A stretch of DNA of 49,481 nt. Source: JAWLFI01 sp964525165 (GTDB lineage Bacteria > Bacteroidota > Bacteroidia > Chitinophagales > Saprospiraceae). Made by a program: the position numbers and the translations under genes. The DNA lies in contig CAZGGG010000018.1 in NCBI GenBank assembly GCA_964525165.1, positions 1-49,481 of the forward strand. Reading direction: 5' to 3'. Positions 33,079-43,400 of the stretch are shown one piece after another. The notes below the pieces were generated by a model, which had not been told where the DNA came from, searched no databases, and saw nothing but the letters and a program-made list of their open reading frames with translations. Positions within the stretch are counted from its first letter, which is position 1. Each line of letters opens with the position of its first letter.

Positions 33079-33918
33079 GTGAAAATCTCCTTTAAAATAC
33101 TCGTTATTTGCTTCTTGCTGGCTGGCACGATGCAGGCACAAGACTATCAATTTGGCGTTCGTGTAGGTGGGATGGCCTATAATGGTGACCTTAATGAAGG
33201 AACAATTCCTTCCACCTTTCGAATCGTTCGTCCTACTGTCGGCCTCATGGCTGATGTGGATCTCAATTCCTTTCTTTCTGTTGAATTTATCGGTACATGG
33301 GGTTTTTTGGTGGGTGATGATGCCAACAGTAGTAAAAGGTGGATGAGAGAGCGAAATTTAAGTTTTCGAACTCAATTATGGGATTTCCAATTGGGGGGTA
33401 GGTGGTACCTCTTCCAAATGTGGAACCCTAATAAAAGGTTTGATCTTTTTGGTAAAGCTGGGGGATCTCTTTTCTTCTTTAATCCAAAAGCCAACTATCA
33501 GGGTGTATGGTATGAATTACAACCATTGGGAACCGAAGGTCAAGGAATTGAAGGTTTTGGTGAGCCTTACCGAAGATTTGGATTCTCAATGTATGCGGGA
33601 TTTGGTGCTGAATATAAGTTGAGTAATTTTATCACGATTGGAATGGACTTTGTCATTGCCATTACAAATACAGATTATATAGACGATGTTTCCGGCCGTT
33701 ATGTCGATTACAATGTATTGCTTGAAAATAATGGCCCGCTCGCGGCAGCTTTGTCCAATCGGACTGGTGAATATTTTAATGAGCCCCCGGGGAGTGAAGC
33801 CGGAAGAGCCTTCCGTGGATCGCCCACGGTAAATGATCATTTTGCTTCCGGTGCGTTCTTTTTTAAGTATAATTTGGGATACATTTACAGACATCAGGAA
33901 CCTTGTCCTAAATTCTAA
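33079..33918 (+). CDS. Outer membrane beta-barrel protein (DUF6089-like), GTG start
   Basis: A 279-residue exported barrel protein. The signal peptide (KISFKILVICFLLAGTMQAQ) is followed by DYQFGVRVGGMAYNGDLNE, a typical beginning of DUF6089/OmpW-like barrels in Bacteroidota, and by alternating strands (PTVGLMADVDLN, FLSVEFIGTWGF, WDFQLGGRWYLF, FDLFGKAGGSLFFF, FGFSMYAGFGAEYKLSNFITIGMDFVIAITNTDYIDDVSGRYVDY). The end, FFFKYNLGYIYRH, looks like a final strand. The start is GTG at 33079, since the frame upstream is closed at 33049-33051 and holds no ATG. recQ follows after 5 bases, so the two may share a transcript even though their functions are unrelated. Confidence 0.85.
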   Translation: MKISFKILVICFLLAGTMQAQDYQFGVRVGGMAYNGDLNEGTIPSTFRIVRPTVGLMADVDLNSFLSVEFIGTWGFLVGDDANSSKRWMRERNLSFRTQLWDFQLGGRWYLFQMWNPNKRFDLFGKAGGSLFFFNPKANYQGVWYELQPLGTEGQGIEGFGEPYRRFGFSMYAGFGAEYKLSNFITIGMDFVIAITNTDYIDDVSGRYVDYNVLLENNGPLAAALSNRTGEYFNEPPGSEAGRAFRGSPTVNDHFASGAFFFKYNLGYIYRHQEPCPKF

Positions 33919-33923
33919 ACCTT

Positions 33924-35756
33924 ATGTTGAGCACTCCAACTCCTGAAGAAATATTAAAGGAGTATTGGGGGTACAGCAAATTTCGACCCTTACAAAGGCC
34001 AATTATTGACTCTGTACTCTCAGGATCAGATACCCTGGCCCTCCTTCCTACAGGCGGAGGGAAGTCATTATGCTATCAGGTCCCGGCTTTATGTAAAGGT
34101 AAATTAGCTTTGGTCATATCACCCTTAATTGCCCTTATGGAAGATCAGGTGCAGCAACTCAAGAAAAGAGGAATAAAAGCTGAATCCCTGCATTCTGGTC
34201 TGGATTACCGAAAAATTGAACTAATCCTGAATAATGCTGCACGTGGAGCTTATCAATTCTTATACCTATCCCCGGAGAGATTGCGGACGGATCTTTTTCA
34301 AGGTCATCTGCCATATTTCGACTTGAGTCTAATTGCCATTGATGAAGCACATTGTATTTCTCAATGGGGGCATGAGTTTAGACCTTCTTACAGATTGATC
34401 TCTGAAATCCGGCCTTTTATCCCGGATATTCCTTTGATCGCTGTTACTGCGACGGCTACACCTGAAGTAAAAGTGGATATACTTCAACAATTGAGTATGT
34501 CTGATGCAAAAGTATTCTCTGCATCCTTCCAGAGGACGAACATCACCTGGGGTGTCATAGAGGATGCAGAAGAAATGGATAGACTCTATCAGATTTTAAA
34601 GCGTTCCGGTGGCACCTCCATTGTTTATGCAGCTACCAGATCCAGAACCGCTTATATTTCTAAATATCTCTCACAAAGAGGGGTGAAAGCTCTTCATTAC
34701 CACGCAGGACTGGAACAAAGCGAAAGAAGTCGGAGACAGCAATTATGGATGGAAGGGAAAATTCGAGTCATCGTATCCACTAATGCATTTGGTATGGGTG
34801 TGGATAAAGCAGATGTGCGATCCGTGATCCATATGGATATTCCTCCGGGACCTGAAGAATATTATCAGGAGGCGGGCCGTGCCGGAAGAGATGGGAGGCC
34901 TTCCTTTGCCCTGCTGATCACAGATCCTCTAAAAATTGAGTCAGGTGATGAACGCACCGAAGTGCAATATCCGGGCATAGAATTGTGTAGGTTGGTTTAT
35001 GATGGATTAGGGAGCTATTACAAAATGGCCTTCGGTGATGGAAAAGGAGAGATGTTGCCTTTTGATTGGGCGTCTTTTTCAAAATTCATAGGAATCTCTG
35101 CTTATGAAGCCTTTCATGTTCTAAAACAGTTGGAACGGTCGGGTTGGATTGAACTTTTGGATAACGTCAACGAAAGGTCGAAAGTACAGCTTCTGCTCAG
35201 AAGGGAAGATCTGGATCAACTTGTTCAAAAAGAAGACTTTCATAGTCTTCTCTTAAAGCAGCTACTCAGGTTGTATGAAGGAATCCTTTTGGATCCGGTT
35301 CGAATTTCAGAAGAGCAAATTGCTAAATCACTCCAATCGGAGGTAGATCAGATAAGGAAAAGCTTAGAGCAGCTGCATCTGAAAGAGGTGATTCAATATT
35401 ATCATGTCCGACAAGGAGGTCAAATTTTGTTTTTACGGGAAAGAGTTCAAAAGAAGCGATTTTTCCTGGACCAGAAATTGATGGGAGGTATAAAAGAGCG
35501 AGCAATGAAGCGGTGGAAAGCTATGGCGCAGTATGTTCATACGGATCAATGCAGAACCCGATCCATATTAAGCTTCTTTGGTGAACGAGTGGCAGAAAAT
35601 TGCGGACAATGTGATATCTGTCTGGGTAGTAAGGCAGAAAAATTCTCCAGATCTGAAAAGAAAGCCTTTACTGATAGAATTGAGCAATTGGTTCAGGAGC
35701 TGCTGGACAATGAAATTCTATATTTGGGAAAAGATTTCAAACTCTACCTTCGATAG
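33924..35756 (+). CDS. recQ: ATP-dependent DNA helicase RecQ, HRDC-less form
   Basis: A 610-residue 3'-5' superfamily 2 helicase. Motif I is LPTGGGKS (41-48), motif II is DEAH (140-143), and motif VI reads QEAGRAGRDGRPS. A helical/winged-helix-like segment of about 200 residues follows (roughly 340-530). The zinc site then sits near the C-terminus, with Cys543, Cys560, Cys563 and Cys566, and only about 44 residues follow. There is no HRDC domain. In E. coli RecQ the zinc site comes right after the helicase core, so the order here is different; short RecQ proteins of this type are known in Firmicutes and Bacteroidota. Its stop directly abuts the ATG of the glycosyltransferase gene. Confidence 0.9.
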   Translation: MLSTPTPEEILKEYWGYSKFRPLQRPIIDSVLSGSDTLALLPTGGGKSLCYQVPALCKGKLALVISPLIALMEDQVQQLKKRGIKAESLHSGLDYRKIELILNNAARGAYQFLYLSPERLRTDLFQGHLPYFDLSLIAIDEAHCISQWGHEFRPSYRLISEIRPFIPDIPLIAVTATATPEVKVDILQQLSMSDAKVFSASFQRTNITWGVIEDAEEMDRLYQILKRSGGTSIVYAATRSRTAYISKYLSQRGVKALHYHAGLEQSERSRRQQLWMEGKIRVIVSTNAFGMGVDKADVRSVIHMDIPPGPEEYYQEAGRAGRDGRPSFALLITDPLKIESGDERTEVQYPGIELCRLVYDGLGSYYKMAFGDGKGEMLPFDWASFSKFIGISAYEAFHVLKQLERSGWIELLDNVNERSKVQLLLRREDLDQLVQKEDFHSLLLKQLLRLYEGILLDPVRISEEQIAKSLQSEVDQIRKSLEQLHLKEVIQYYHVRQGGQILFLRERVQKKRFFLDQKLMGGIKERAMKRWKAMAQYVHTDQCRTRSILSFFGERVAENCGQCDICLGSKAEKFSRSEKKAFTDRIEQLVQELLDNEILYLGKDFKLYLR

Positions 35757-36860
35757 ATGATGGGGCTTTCCGGAAAAAGGGTATTAATGCTTTTGATCAA
35801 TGATGTTTCGCATGATCAGAGGATTTATCGTATATCTAAGTCTTTGGCTATGGCAGGGGCTGAGGTGGTTATTTTTGGTCGTCTTTTAAGTCAATCAAAA
35901 CCTATCCAATGGGAACATGCGAAGATTTATAGGTTCCCTATTCGGCCGACCCATGGCCCATTGATGTATTTGCGTTTAAATCTTCGCTTTATTAAAGAGG
36001 CGCGTTCAAGAGGTGCATTTGATATTGTGGTGAGTAATGACTTCGATACGCTCCCGGCCGGTTATATGCTCACCCGTAGGAAGACTTCATGGGTGTTTGA
36101 TGCACACGAGCACTTCATTGAAGTACCGGAATTGAAAGATCGATTTGTACACCGAAACATTTGGCATGGAGTAGGATTATTCTGTGTACCCAAGGCAGAT
36201 TTGGCGTATACGGTCGGTCAGCAATTAACACGTTTATTGAGTCTCACCTACGGAAATCACTTTCATACAATACCCAATTATCCCGAAGAAGGACCAAAGG
36301 AATATGAAGTGGATCGTTCTAAATCCATGATCTTGTATCAAGGTGCTTTGAATGAGGGGAGAGGACTAGAGGCTGCAATAGAAGCGATGCATCAGCTTGA
36401 AGGTATGCGTTTGGAACTTGCAGGAGAAGGTGATTTGAGTGTTGCCTTACGGCAAAAGGTAGCACAAGAAAACCTTTCCGATAGAGTTATTTTCTTAGGT
36501 AAGTTGTCCCCAGATCGATTGAGAAAAAAAACGAGGCAGGCATTTATTGGATTAAACCTATTAGATGGATCCTCCTTAAATTATTATTATTCTTTGGCCA
36601 ATAAGTACTTTGACTATGCCGCTGCAGGTATCCCTTCCCTAAATATGAGGTTTCCTGAATATGAACAAATGGATCCTCAGCAAACATACAGTTTGCTTAT
36701 TGAAGATCTGAATGCCGATGAAATTGCAAAGCAGATTGTTGCACTTAAGGATGATCCTGATAGGTATCAAACCATGTGCGAAGCCGCCCACTCATTTGCG
36801 GAAGCAAACCAATGGAGCAAAGTAGAAAAAAAGTTACTCTCTTTGTATCAAGCCTTATAG
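35757..36860 (+). CDS. Glycosyltransferase family 4-like protein
   Basis: A 367-residue GT-B glycosyltransferase. The N-terminal domain opens with LMLLINDVSHDQRIYRISKSLAMAGAEVVIFGR, where the hydrophobic strand and Asp-rich loop replace the usual glycine-rich loop. The C-terminal domain has ILYQGALNEGRGLEAAIEAMHQLEGMRLELAGEGDL and VIFLGKLSPDRL, matching the GT4 nucleotide-sugar fold, and the donor-binding region LANKYFDYAAAGIPSLNMRFPEYE. It begins immediately after the recQ stop (TAG ATG), and its stop touches the stop of the convergent S9 peptidase gene with no base between. Two tandem Met codons are possible starts. Donor and acceptor unknown. Confidence 0.85.
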   Translation: MMGLSGKRVLMLLINDVSHDQRIYRISKSLAMAGAEVVIFGRLLSQSKPIQWEHAKIYRFPIRPTHGPLMYLRLNLRFIKEARSRGAFDIVVSNDFDTLPAGYMLTRRKTSWVFDAHEHFIEVPELKDRFVHRNIWHGVGLFCVPKADLAYTVGQQLTRLLSLTYGNHFHTIPNYPEEGPKEYEVDRSKSMILYQGALNEGRGLEAAIEAMHQLEGMRLELAGEGDLSVALRQKVAQENLSDRVIFLGKLSPDRLRKKTRQAFIGLNLLDGSSLNYYYSLANKYFDYAAAGIPSLNMRFPEYEQMDPQQTYSLLIEDLNADEIAKQIVALKDDPDRYQTMCEAAHSFAEANQWSKVEKKLLSLYQAL

Positions 36861-39023
36861 CTACTCATCGATGTTTTCCAAGTTCAAAAGGAAGGCATAT
36901 TCCATAGCCGTTTCCTTGTATCGTTCGAATCTTCCGGACGCTCCTCCATGTCCGGTTTCCATATTCGTGTACAAAAGAATAGGACTTTTTCCGGTATGAT
37001 TTGTTCTCAACTTGGCGACCCATTTTGCCGGTTCCCAATATTGAACTTGTGAATCATGCAAACCAGTGGTGACCAAAAGAGATGGATAGTCCGTCTCCTT
37101 TACATTGTCATAAGGGGAGTATGATTTGATATAGGCATAATACGTAGAGTCATTCGGATTACCCCATTCATCATATTCTCCAGTGGTCAAAGGGATGCTC
37201 TCATCTAACATAGTTGTGACGACATCTACGAAAGGTACAGCAGCAATCACCCCATTAAAAAGCTGGGGTTCCATATTGATGACTGCACCCATCAATAATC
37301 CGCCGGCACTTCCTCCCATAGCATAAAGGTGCTCAGGGGAAGTATAATTCATTTCAATAAGGCCTTTCGCACAATCTATAAAATCTGTGAAGGTGTTCTT
37401 TTTCTTGAGCAATTTTCCATCTTCATACCACTGGCGTCCCATTTCCTGTCCCCCTCTGATATGAGCAATCGCATAGGCAAATCCACGATCTAGGAGAGAT
37501 AGGCGTACACTGGAAAAATAGGGTTCCATAGAGTAGCCGTAAGAGCCATATGCATAGAGCATTAAGGGTTGCCGGCCATCTTTTTCGAAGCCTTTCTTGT
37601 ATACGAGTGACACCGGAATTTCAGTTCCATCCTGAGCTTTGATCATCAGACGCTCTGATTGGTAATCGTCCGGATTGAATGATCCCAACACCTCTTGTTG
37701 CTTGATCATCTCAAGCTTTTGATCTTCCAAGTGATAATCATAAACCGTGTTGGGGCGAGTCATGGAGGTGTATTGAACCCTTACTTTTTCAGCAGAAGGG
37801 TCCTCATTCACACTTAGATTTGCTGTGTAAGCATCTTCTCCAAAGTCTATATAATGGCTGTTATTCTCATTTTTCCATATTTTGACCTTAGAGATCCCAC
37901 CTTCTCTTTCTGACAAGGCTAGAAAAGAGTGGAAAGGTTTAAAGTACTGAAGTAGGACATCTTCCCGATGAGGGATGAGTTCTTGCCATTGTTCTTTTTG
38001 GAATTGGTCGACAGAACAAGTCATTAGTTTGAAGTTCTCAGCATTCCAATTCGTATGGATATAAAATTGGTCATTAAGATGGTCAATATCATATTCAAGC
38101 CCTCTTTCTCGGGGGTGAAATATCGTAAATGGGGCATCCGGCTGATCAGCCGGGATAAATCTGTGCTCAGTTGTCAGTGTGGACCGGGAACCAATAGCTA
38201 CAAATTTATCAGAGCTCGTTTTGTACACATAGGTTATGAAGGTCGGATCTGTTTCTTCGAAAACGACCACACTTTCTTTGTCGGCATTGACCTTGCGTTT
38301 CATGATTTTATATGGCCTTAGCGTCTCATCTTTTTGGCTGTAGAATAGCGTTTGATTATCGTTTGCCCATGTGGAGCCCCCCGTGGTATTGGGAATTGTT
38401 TCTTTGAGGGTTTCGCCGGTGATCAGGTTTTTAATATGGATCTCATAAATTCTTCGGCTCAAGGTGTCCACACCATAGGCGAGCCATTCATTATCAGGAG
38501 AAACATTTAAACCGGTAACATTGTAATAGGAGAACCCTTCAGCCAATTCATTCACATTTAATAGAATCTCCTCTTCCGCAGAAAGGCTTCCTTTCTTACG
38601 AGCATAAATAGGATATTCCTGGCCTTTCTCGAATCGATTATAGTAGAAATACCCATTTTTGAAATAAGGTGGTGAGCTGTCTTCCTCTTTTATTCTTGAT
38701 TTTATTTCTTCAAATAAGCTTTTTTGAAGCTCATCGGTGGGTTGCATGACCTTTTTTAGGTAGTCATTTTCAGCATTGAGATAGTCGAGGACTTCTTGGT
38801 CTTCTCTATCATTCAACCAATAGTATGGGTCTGTCCGAACATCGCCATGTTTCTCTAATTTCTTCTCTACTTTTTTCGCCAATGGGGCTTCAAAATTTTG
38901 ACTAGTGGTCAATATGCTGTTTTCTTTTTCCATTGATGCGTTTTTGTCTACGGAACAAGCCGAAAGTAAGACAATGATGAACAAACCAAAAAGCTTGCTA
39001 AGCGAAAAATTTTGAGACACCAT
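36861..39023 (-). CDS. S9 prolyl oligopeptidase / oligopeptidase B-like lipoprotein
   Basis: A 720-residue serine peptidase of clan SC. From ATG 39023 it has a lipoprotein signal with lipobox LLSAC (Cys23); the frame is open to 39128, but the extra residues precede the signal. An N-terminal S9A segment (about 55-70, VRTDPYYWLNDRED) leads to a seven-bladed beta-propeller and then the alpha/beta hydrolase domain. The catalytic triad is Ser572 (MGGSAGGLL), Asp657 (GLHDSQV) and His692 (TGHGG). It cleaves short peptides after basic residues or proline, probably from the envelope. It is divergent from the MATE gene and abuts the convergent glycosyltransferase. Confidence 0.92.
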   Translation of the reverse strand: MVSQNFSLSKLFGLFIIVLLSACSVDKNASMEKENSILTTSQNFEAPLAKKVEKKLEKHGDVRTDPYYWLNDREDQEVLDYLNAENDYLKKVMQPTDELQKSLFEEIKSRIKEEDSSPPYFKNGYFYYNRFEKGQEYPIYARKKGSLSAEEEILLNVNELAEGFSYYNVTGLNVSPDNEWLAYGVDTLSRRIYEIHIKNLITGETLKETIPNTTGGSTWANDNQTLFYSQKDETLRPYKIMKRKVNADKESVVVFEETDPTFITYVYKTSSDKFVAIGSRSTLTTEHRFIPADQPDAPFTIFHPRERGLEYDIDHLNDQFYIHTNWNAENFKLMTCSVDQFQKEQWQELIPHREDVLLQYFKPFHSFLALSEREGGISKVKIWKNENNSHYIDFGEDAYTANLSVNEDPSAEKVRVQYTSMTRPNTVYDYHLEDQKLEMIKQQEVLGSFNPDDYQSERLMIKAQDGTEIPVSLVYKKGFEKDGRQPLMLYAYGSYGYSMEPYFSSVRLSLLDRGFAYAIAHIRGGQEMGRQWYEDGKLLKKKNTFTDFIDCAKGLIEMNYTSPEHLYAMGGSAGGLLMGAVINMEPQLFNGVIAAVPFVDVVTTMLDESIPLTTGEYDEWGNPNDSTYYAYIKSYSPYDNVKETDYPSLLVTTGLHDSQVQYWEPAKWVAKLRTNHTGKSPILLYTNMETGHGGASGRFERYKETAMEYAFLLNLENIDE

Positions 39024-39109
39024 CTGTGATAATTTAGGAATGAGGTAAAACTTCTTCTTGATTTCAATACATTCGTGTTGAAGCATTGTACATATTCCTT
39101 TAAAGATAC

Positions 39110-40450
39110 ATGACAAAGTCTTTACCAAGTTATAGACATATCTTTTTTTTGTCGTTCCCCATTATGTTGGGTTCGGCGGCCCAAAACATCATTGCATTAA
39201 GTGATTCTGTATTTCTGTATCATCTGTCCGAAGATGATTTTGCCGCGATTGGATTTGTCAGTGTATTTTATTTGGTCATCAATGCCATAGGTTTTGGGTT
39301 CTCAAAAGGTGGTCAGATCATGATAGCCCGAAGATTTGGCGAGAGAGCCTATGAGCAGGCTGGTCAGACTTTCAGAGCTTTGGTGGTCTTTGAGTTGATT
39401 CTTGCCGTTCTGATGTTTTCATTTATCGTGTGGGGAACCCCTGTGCTATTTAAGTATTTAGTGCAATCGGACATCATCTATGATAAGTCCCTGGAATATT
39501 TAGAGCATCGGTCCTGGGGGGTCTTTTTTGCCTATGCGGGCTTGTGCATTATTGCATTATATATGGGGATATCTCGCTCCAAATTTATTATTTACGATAC
39601 GCTTGTGCTGGCAGGTGTAAACATCTTTCTGGATTATGTTTTGGTGTATGGGAAGTGGGGATTTCCGGCAATGGGCATTAAAGGTGCGGGTTTAGCCAGT
39701 TCTTCTGCAGAAGTGGTGGCCATTATTGTTTTTGGTGTCTACATGATTTGGGATCCAAAGATAAAGCCCTTGAAGGTTTTTCAGTTCACAGGCATCAACC
39801 TTCAATTGATCAAAGATGAATTAAGGATTTCCATGCCGATCGTTATTCAGTATGCGGTCAGTGTGGGCTCATGGTTTGTCTTTTTTTCACTGGTAGAGAA
39901 AATGGGGGAACGGTCATTGGCGATCAGTAATTTAGGCCGCATGGTTTATTTGATTTTGAGTATACCTTGCTGGGGTTTTGCGTCCGGGGTGAACACTCTA
40001 GTCAGTAATGCTATTGGTAGGGCCCACACAAAAGATGTCATGTCTATCATTTTTAAGACAGCGAAAATATCATTTGCCTTTACCTTGGTGCTTTCCGTTC
40101 CCATTATATTCTTTCCGGAGCAATTCTTATATCCTTTGCTGGGAGGAGAGGATATGAGTCTTATTGCAGCATCCCAGAATATTTTATACATCATTTTGGG
40201 CATCTTATTGACTTTTTCCATTTCAAGCATCTATTTCAATGGGCTTAGTGGTACAGGTGCCACCTTGTTTGCTCTTAAAATGCAAACGTTTACTTCCTTC
40301 GTCTATTTACTTTCCCTTTATATCATCATCAATGTATTGTCCAGCACATTGGAATGGGCATGGACCGTAGAAATCTTTTATTGGATGCTCATTTTTGCTT
40401 TGTCCTTTTATTATTTGAGGAGTGGGAAATGGCAACTCATGAGGGTTTAG
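39110..40450 (+). CDS. MATE family multidrug/metabolite exporter
   Basis: A 446-residue inner-membrane antiporter (Na+ or H+ driven) of the MATE family. Twelve hydrophobic segments are evident in two homologous halves. Family landmarks are FLSFPIMLGSAAQNIIALSDSVFL near the start, LVYGKWGFPAMGIKGAGLASSSAEVVA at the half-turn, RISMPIVIQYAVS near the middle, and SISSIYFNGLSGTGATLFALK in the later part. The substrate cannot be told. It starts 86 bases from the S9 gene's start (divergent) and runs into smc with a 29-base gap. No convincing promoter box lies in the divergent gap. Confidence 0.93.
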   Translation: MTKSLPSYRHIFFLSFPIMLGSAAQNIIALSDSVFLYHLSEDDFAAIGFVSVFYLVINAIGFGFSKGGQIMIARRFGERAYEQAGQTFRALVVFELILAVLMFSFIVWGTPVLFKYLVQSDIIYDKSLEYLEHRSWGVFFAYAGLCIIALYMGISRSKFIIYDTLVLAGVNIFLDYVLVYGKWGFPAMGIKGAGLASSSAEVVAIIVFGVYMIWDPKIKPLKVFQFTGINLQLIKDELRISMPIVIQYAVSVGSWFVFFSLVEKMGERSLAISNLGRMVYLILSIPCWGFASGVNTLVSNAIGRAHTKDVMSIIFKTAKISFAFTLVLSVPIIFFPEQFLYPLLGGEDMSLIAASQNILYIILGILLTFSISSIYFNGLSGTGATLFALKMQTFTSFVYLLSLYIIINVLSSTLEWAWTVEIFYWMLIFALSFYYLRSGKWQLMRV

Positions 40451-40479
40451 CAAGTGCACTTTTACTAAATTAGCGGCCT

Positions 40480-43400
40480 ATGAGGTTGAAGAGACTTGAG
40501 TTAAAGGGCTTTAAAAGCTTTGCCAAAGAGACGGTCATTCATTTTAATGAAGACATTACGGGCGTTGTCGGGCCGAATGGCTCCGGAAAGTCCAATGTCG
40601 TAGATGCTATTCGATGGGTGCTGGGAGAGCAAAAAACGACTGAGTTACGCTTGGATCGAATGGCAGATGTATTATTCAATGGGACCAAGAAAAGGAAACC
40701 GGCACAACAGGCAAAAGTTTCTGTAACCTTCGATAATGACAAAGGCTTAATTGCCTCAGAATATTCTGAACTCACCATCACCCGTATTCTCTACCGTTCA
40801 GGAGATTCTGAATATCGTCTCAATGATGTTTCTTGTCGCTTAAAAGATATCCGTTCCATTTTGATGGATACCGGTATTGGAAGTAATACTTATGCGATCA
40901 TAGCTTTAGGAATGGTAGATGATATCCTTAGTGATAAGGATCAAGCCAGAAGAAAAATGTTTGAGCAAGCCGCAGGGATCTCCAAGTTTAAAATGCGGAA
41001 AAGAGAAACATTACTCAAATTAAAGAATGCTGATCAGGATCTAGATCGAGTAGAAGACTTGCTGCACGAAATAGAAGGGAATTTGAAGCGGTTGAAGAAA
41101 GAAGCGAAGCAAGCTGAAAAATATCTGGACCTCAAGAAAGAGTACAAGATTTGTAGTATTGATGCGGCCATTATCAGGTCCAAAAAATGGAGAGCAGAGT
41201 ATAAAGAGCTGGAAGGAAAAATTCTCAGTGAAAAAACGCGATTGGAAGAAATTGCAGCCCAGATCGTGAAACGGCAATCATTGGTAGAGGAGAAGAAACG
41301 GGCTAATCTGAATAATGAATTAGTGGTATCTGAAAACCAAAAAAATCTTTCAGCCCTGGTTCAACGTATCAGAGAGTTAGAAGGCCAAATTGAGATGCGT
41401 AAACAAAGAGTCTCTTACAATAAAAGATTGTTGGAAAGGACCAAAGATCAGATTGTACTCTCCAAAACCAAAATAAAAGAGGTAAACGTAGATCTGGAAA
41501 AACTTTCAGATCAAATGAAGGCTGAAGAGTCCTCTTTTAAGGAAATGCAGGCAGAACTTGAACAAACCAAATCTCAAAAAGAAAAGGTAGATGCCCAATA
41601 TGCAGGTGTAAAGATTGTCCGGAATCAACGTCTGGAGCAGCAACAGCAATGGGAACAACAAAAGGTGCAATGGGAGAAGCAAATTGCAGTGGCTGAATCT
41701 CAGGCGATCGAAATGCAGCGACAACTTTCAAGAATACAGGAAGAGTCGAGCCAAGAGCTGAAGCAACTGCATGAACTAAAAGGGCAGGAGCAATATTTGC
41801 GGAAGCAATATGAAGATCATCATTTGAAATATGAAACACTGAAGTCCTCAGAGGAAGCCCGCAAGCAGAAGGTAGAGGAGTTGCAGAAGGGCCTGGAAGA
41901 GAGCAAAGAAGAGTTGCAAAAAGTATTTCGATTGTTGGACGCCCGCCAGAATGACTATGAATTAACGAAGAGTTTGGTTGAAAATTTGGAGGGATTCCCT
42001 GAGTCTGCCAGGTTTCTCAAAAAGAATAACAAATGGAAAAATGATGCCCCGCTCTTCTCAGATATAATTTTCTGTGATGAAGCGTATAGGGGGGCACTTG
42101 AAAACTTCCTCGAGCCCTATCTCTCATTCTTTATAGTTGGAAGTCCACAAGAAGCACTTCAAGGAATTCAGTTATTAAAAGATGCTCAAAAAGGGAAAGC
42201 TCATTTTTTAATCCACAGTGGGTTGTCCCAGTCCAAAGAAACACCCGCCTTGATTGGTGCTGAAGCGGCGATTCATAAACTCGAAGTGGATCCCATGTTT
42301 CAAGACCTGGTAGAATCCTTATTGGTCAATGTGTATTTTCTGGAGGAGGAACAATTGGCTTCTCAAATGATCAAGGAACATCCGGAAGCGATATTTCTGT
42401 CCAAGGATGGCACGGTGATTTGGCGAAAAAATCAATTGTCCGGAGGCTCTGCGGGTTTGTTTGAAGGGAAGAGGATTGGTCGTAAAAAGAACTTGGAAAA
42501 ACTGAATACCCAAATTACCAAGTTAAAGGCGGAAGGCCATCAATGGGAAAAAAAGATTCATCAATTCAAGCAAGACATTGAAGCTCAAAAGACGGAGCAG
42601 CTCGATTTGAAAATTGAGGAAGCGCAGTCTAAAAAACAAGAATTAGAGAAAGAACTGCATAAAGCCGAAATATCTATAGAAAGTCTTCAAAACAACCAAT
42701 CCAAAAGCCAAGCGCGAAAGGATGAATTGGAAAGAGAGATCACGGCTAGAAAAAATCAAATTGCAAATTTAAGAAATAAAATCAGTGCTTTAGATACACA
42801 ATTACAAACAGTGAAGTCCGAAGCGCAACAAGCTGATTTGGGTTTTAATAAGGTAGCGGAGGAAAGTTCCAGAATTTCTGAAGCTTATAATCAACTGCAG
42901 ATAGAAACGCTCAGAAAAGAAGCAAGGGTGCAACAGCTAAAATCAGAATTAGCTTACAAGGAGCGAAGAAAGAAAGAACTTGAGCAAGAAGAAAACAGCA
43001 AAGTCAAAGAGCAGCAGGAGCTAAACGAGGCCATACAGAAAGATCAAAAAGATCATCAAACAGATGAAGATCGTCTAGCAGTGCATTATCAGAAAAAGAA
43101 AGACAAACAAGAGGCGCTTTCTGAAGTGGAAAGAGTGTATTTCCAAGCCCGAAACGAAATTTCAGAACTCGAAAAACAACTAGGTAAGGATCAACATGCG
43201 CAACAACAGCAGCAAGAGCTGATCTATCAATTGAAAGATCGATTCAATGAGGTCAAACTTGAGTTGAGAGGTATTTCTGAAAGATTACAAGTAGAATTTG
43301 AAATTTCGATTAATCAAGTCATTGATCAACCGACTTCAAAAGAATGGGAACTCAATGAATTAAAGGAACACCTTGAGCGCTTGAGACATCGTCTTTCCAG

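Noticed and set aside
2493..36860. The two glycosyltransferase genes as part of a polysaccharide locus
   Set aside because: They are single, 33 kb apart, and next to unrelated genes.
39024..39128. Longer N-terminus of the S9 peptidase
   Set aside because: The residues before 39023 precede a complete lipoprotein signal and overlap the start of the divergent MATE gene.
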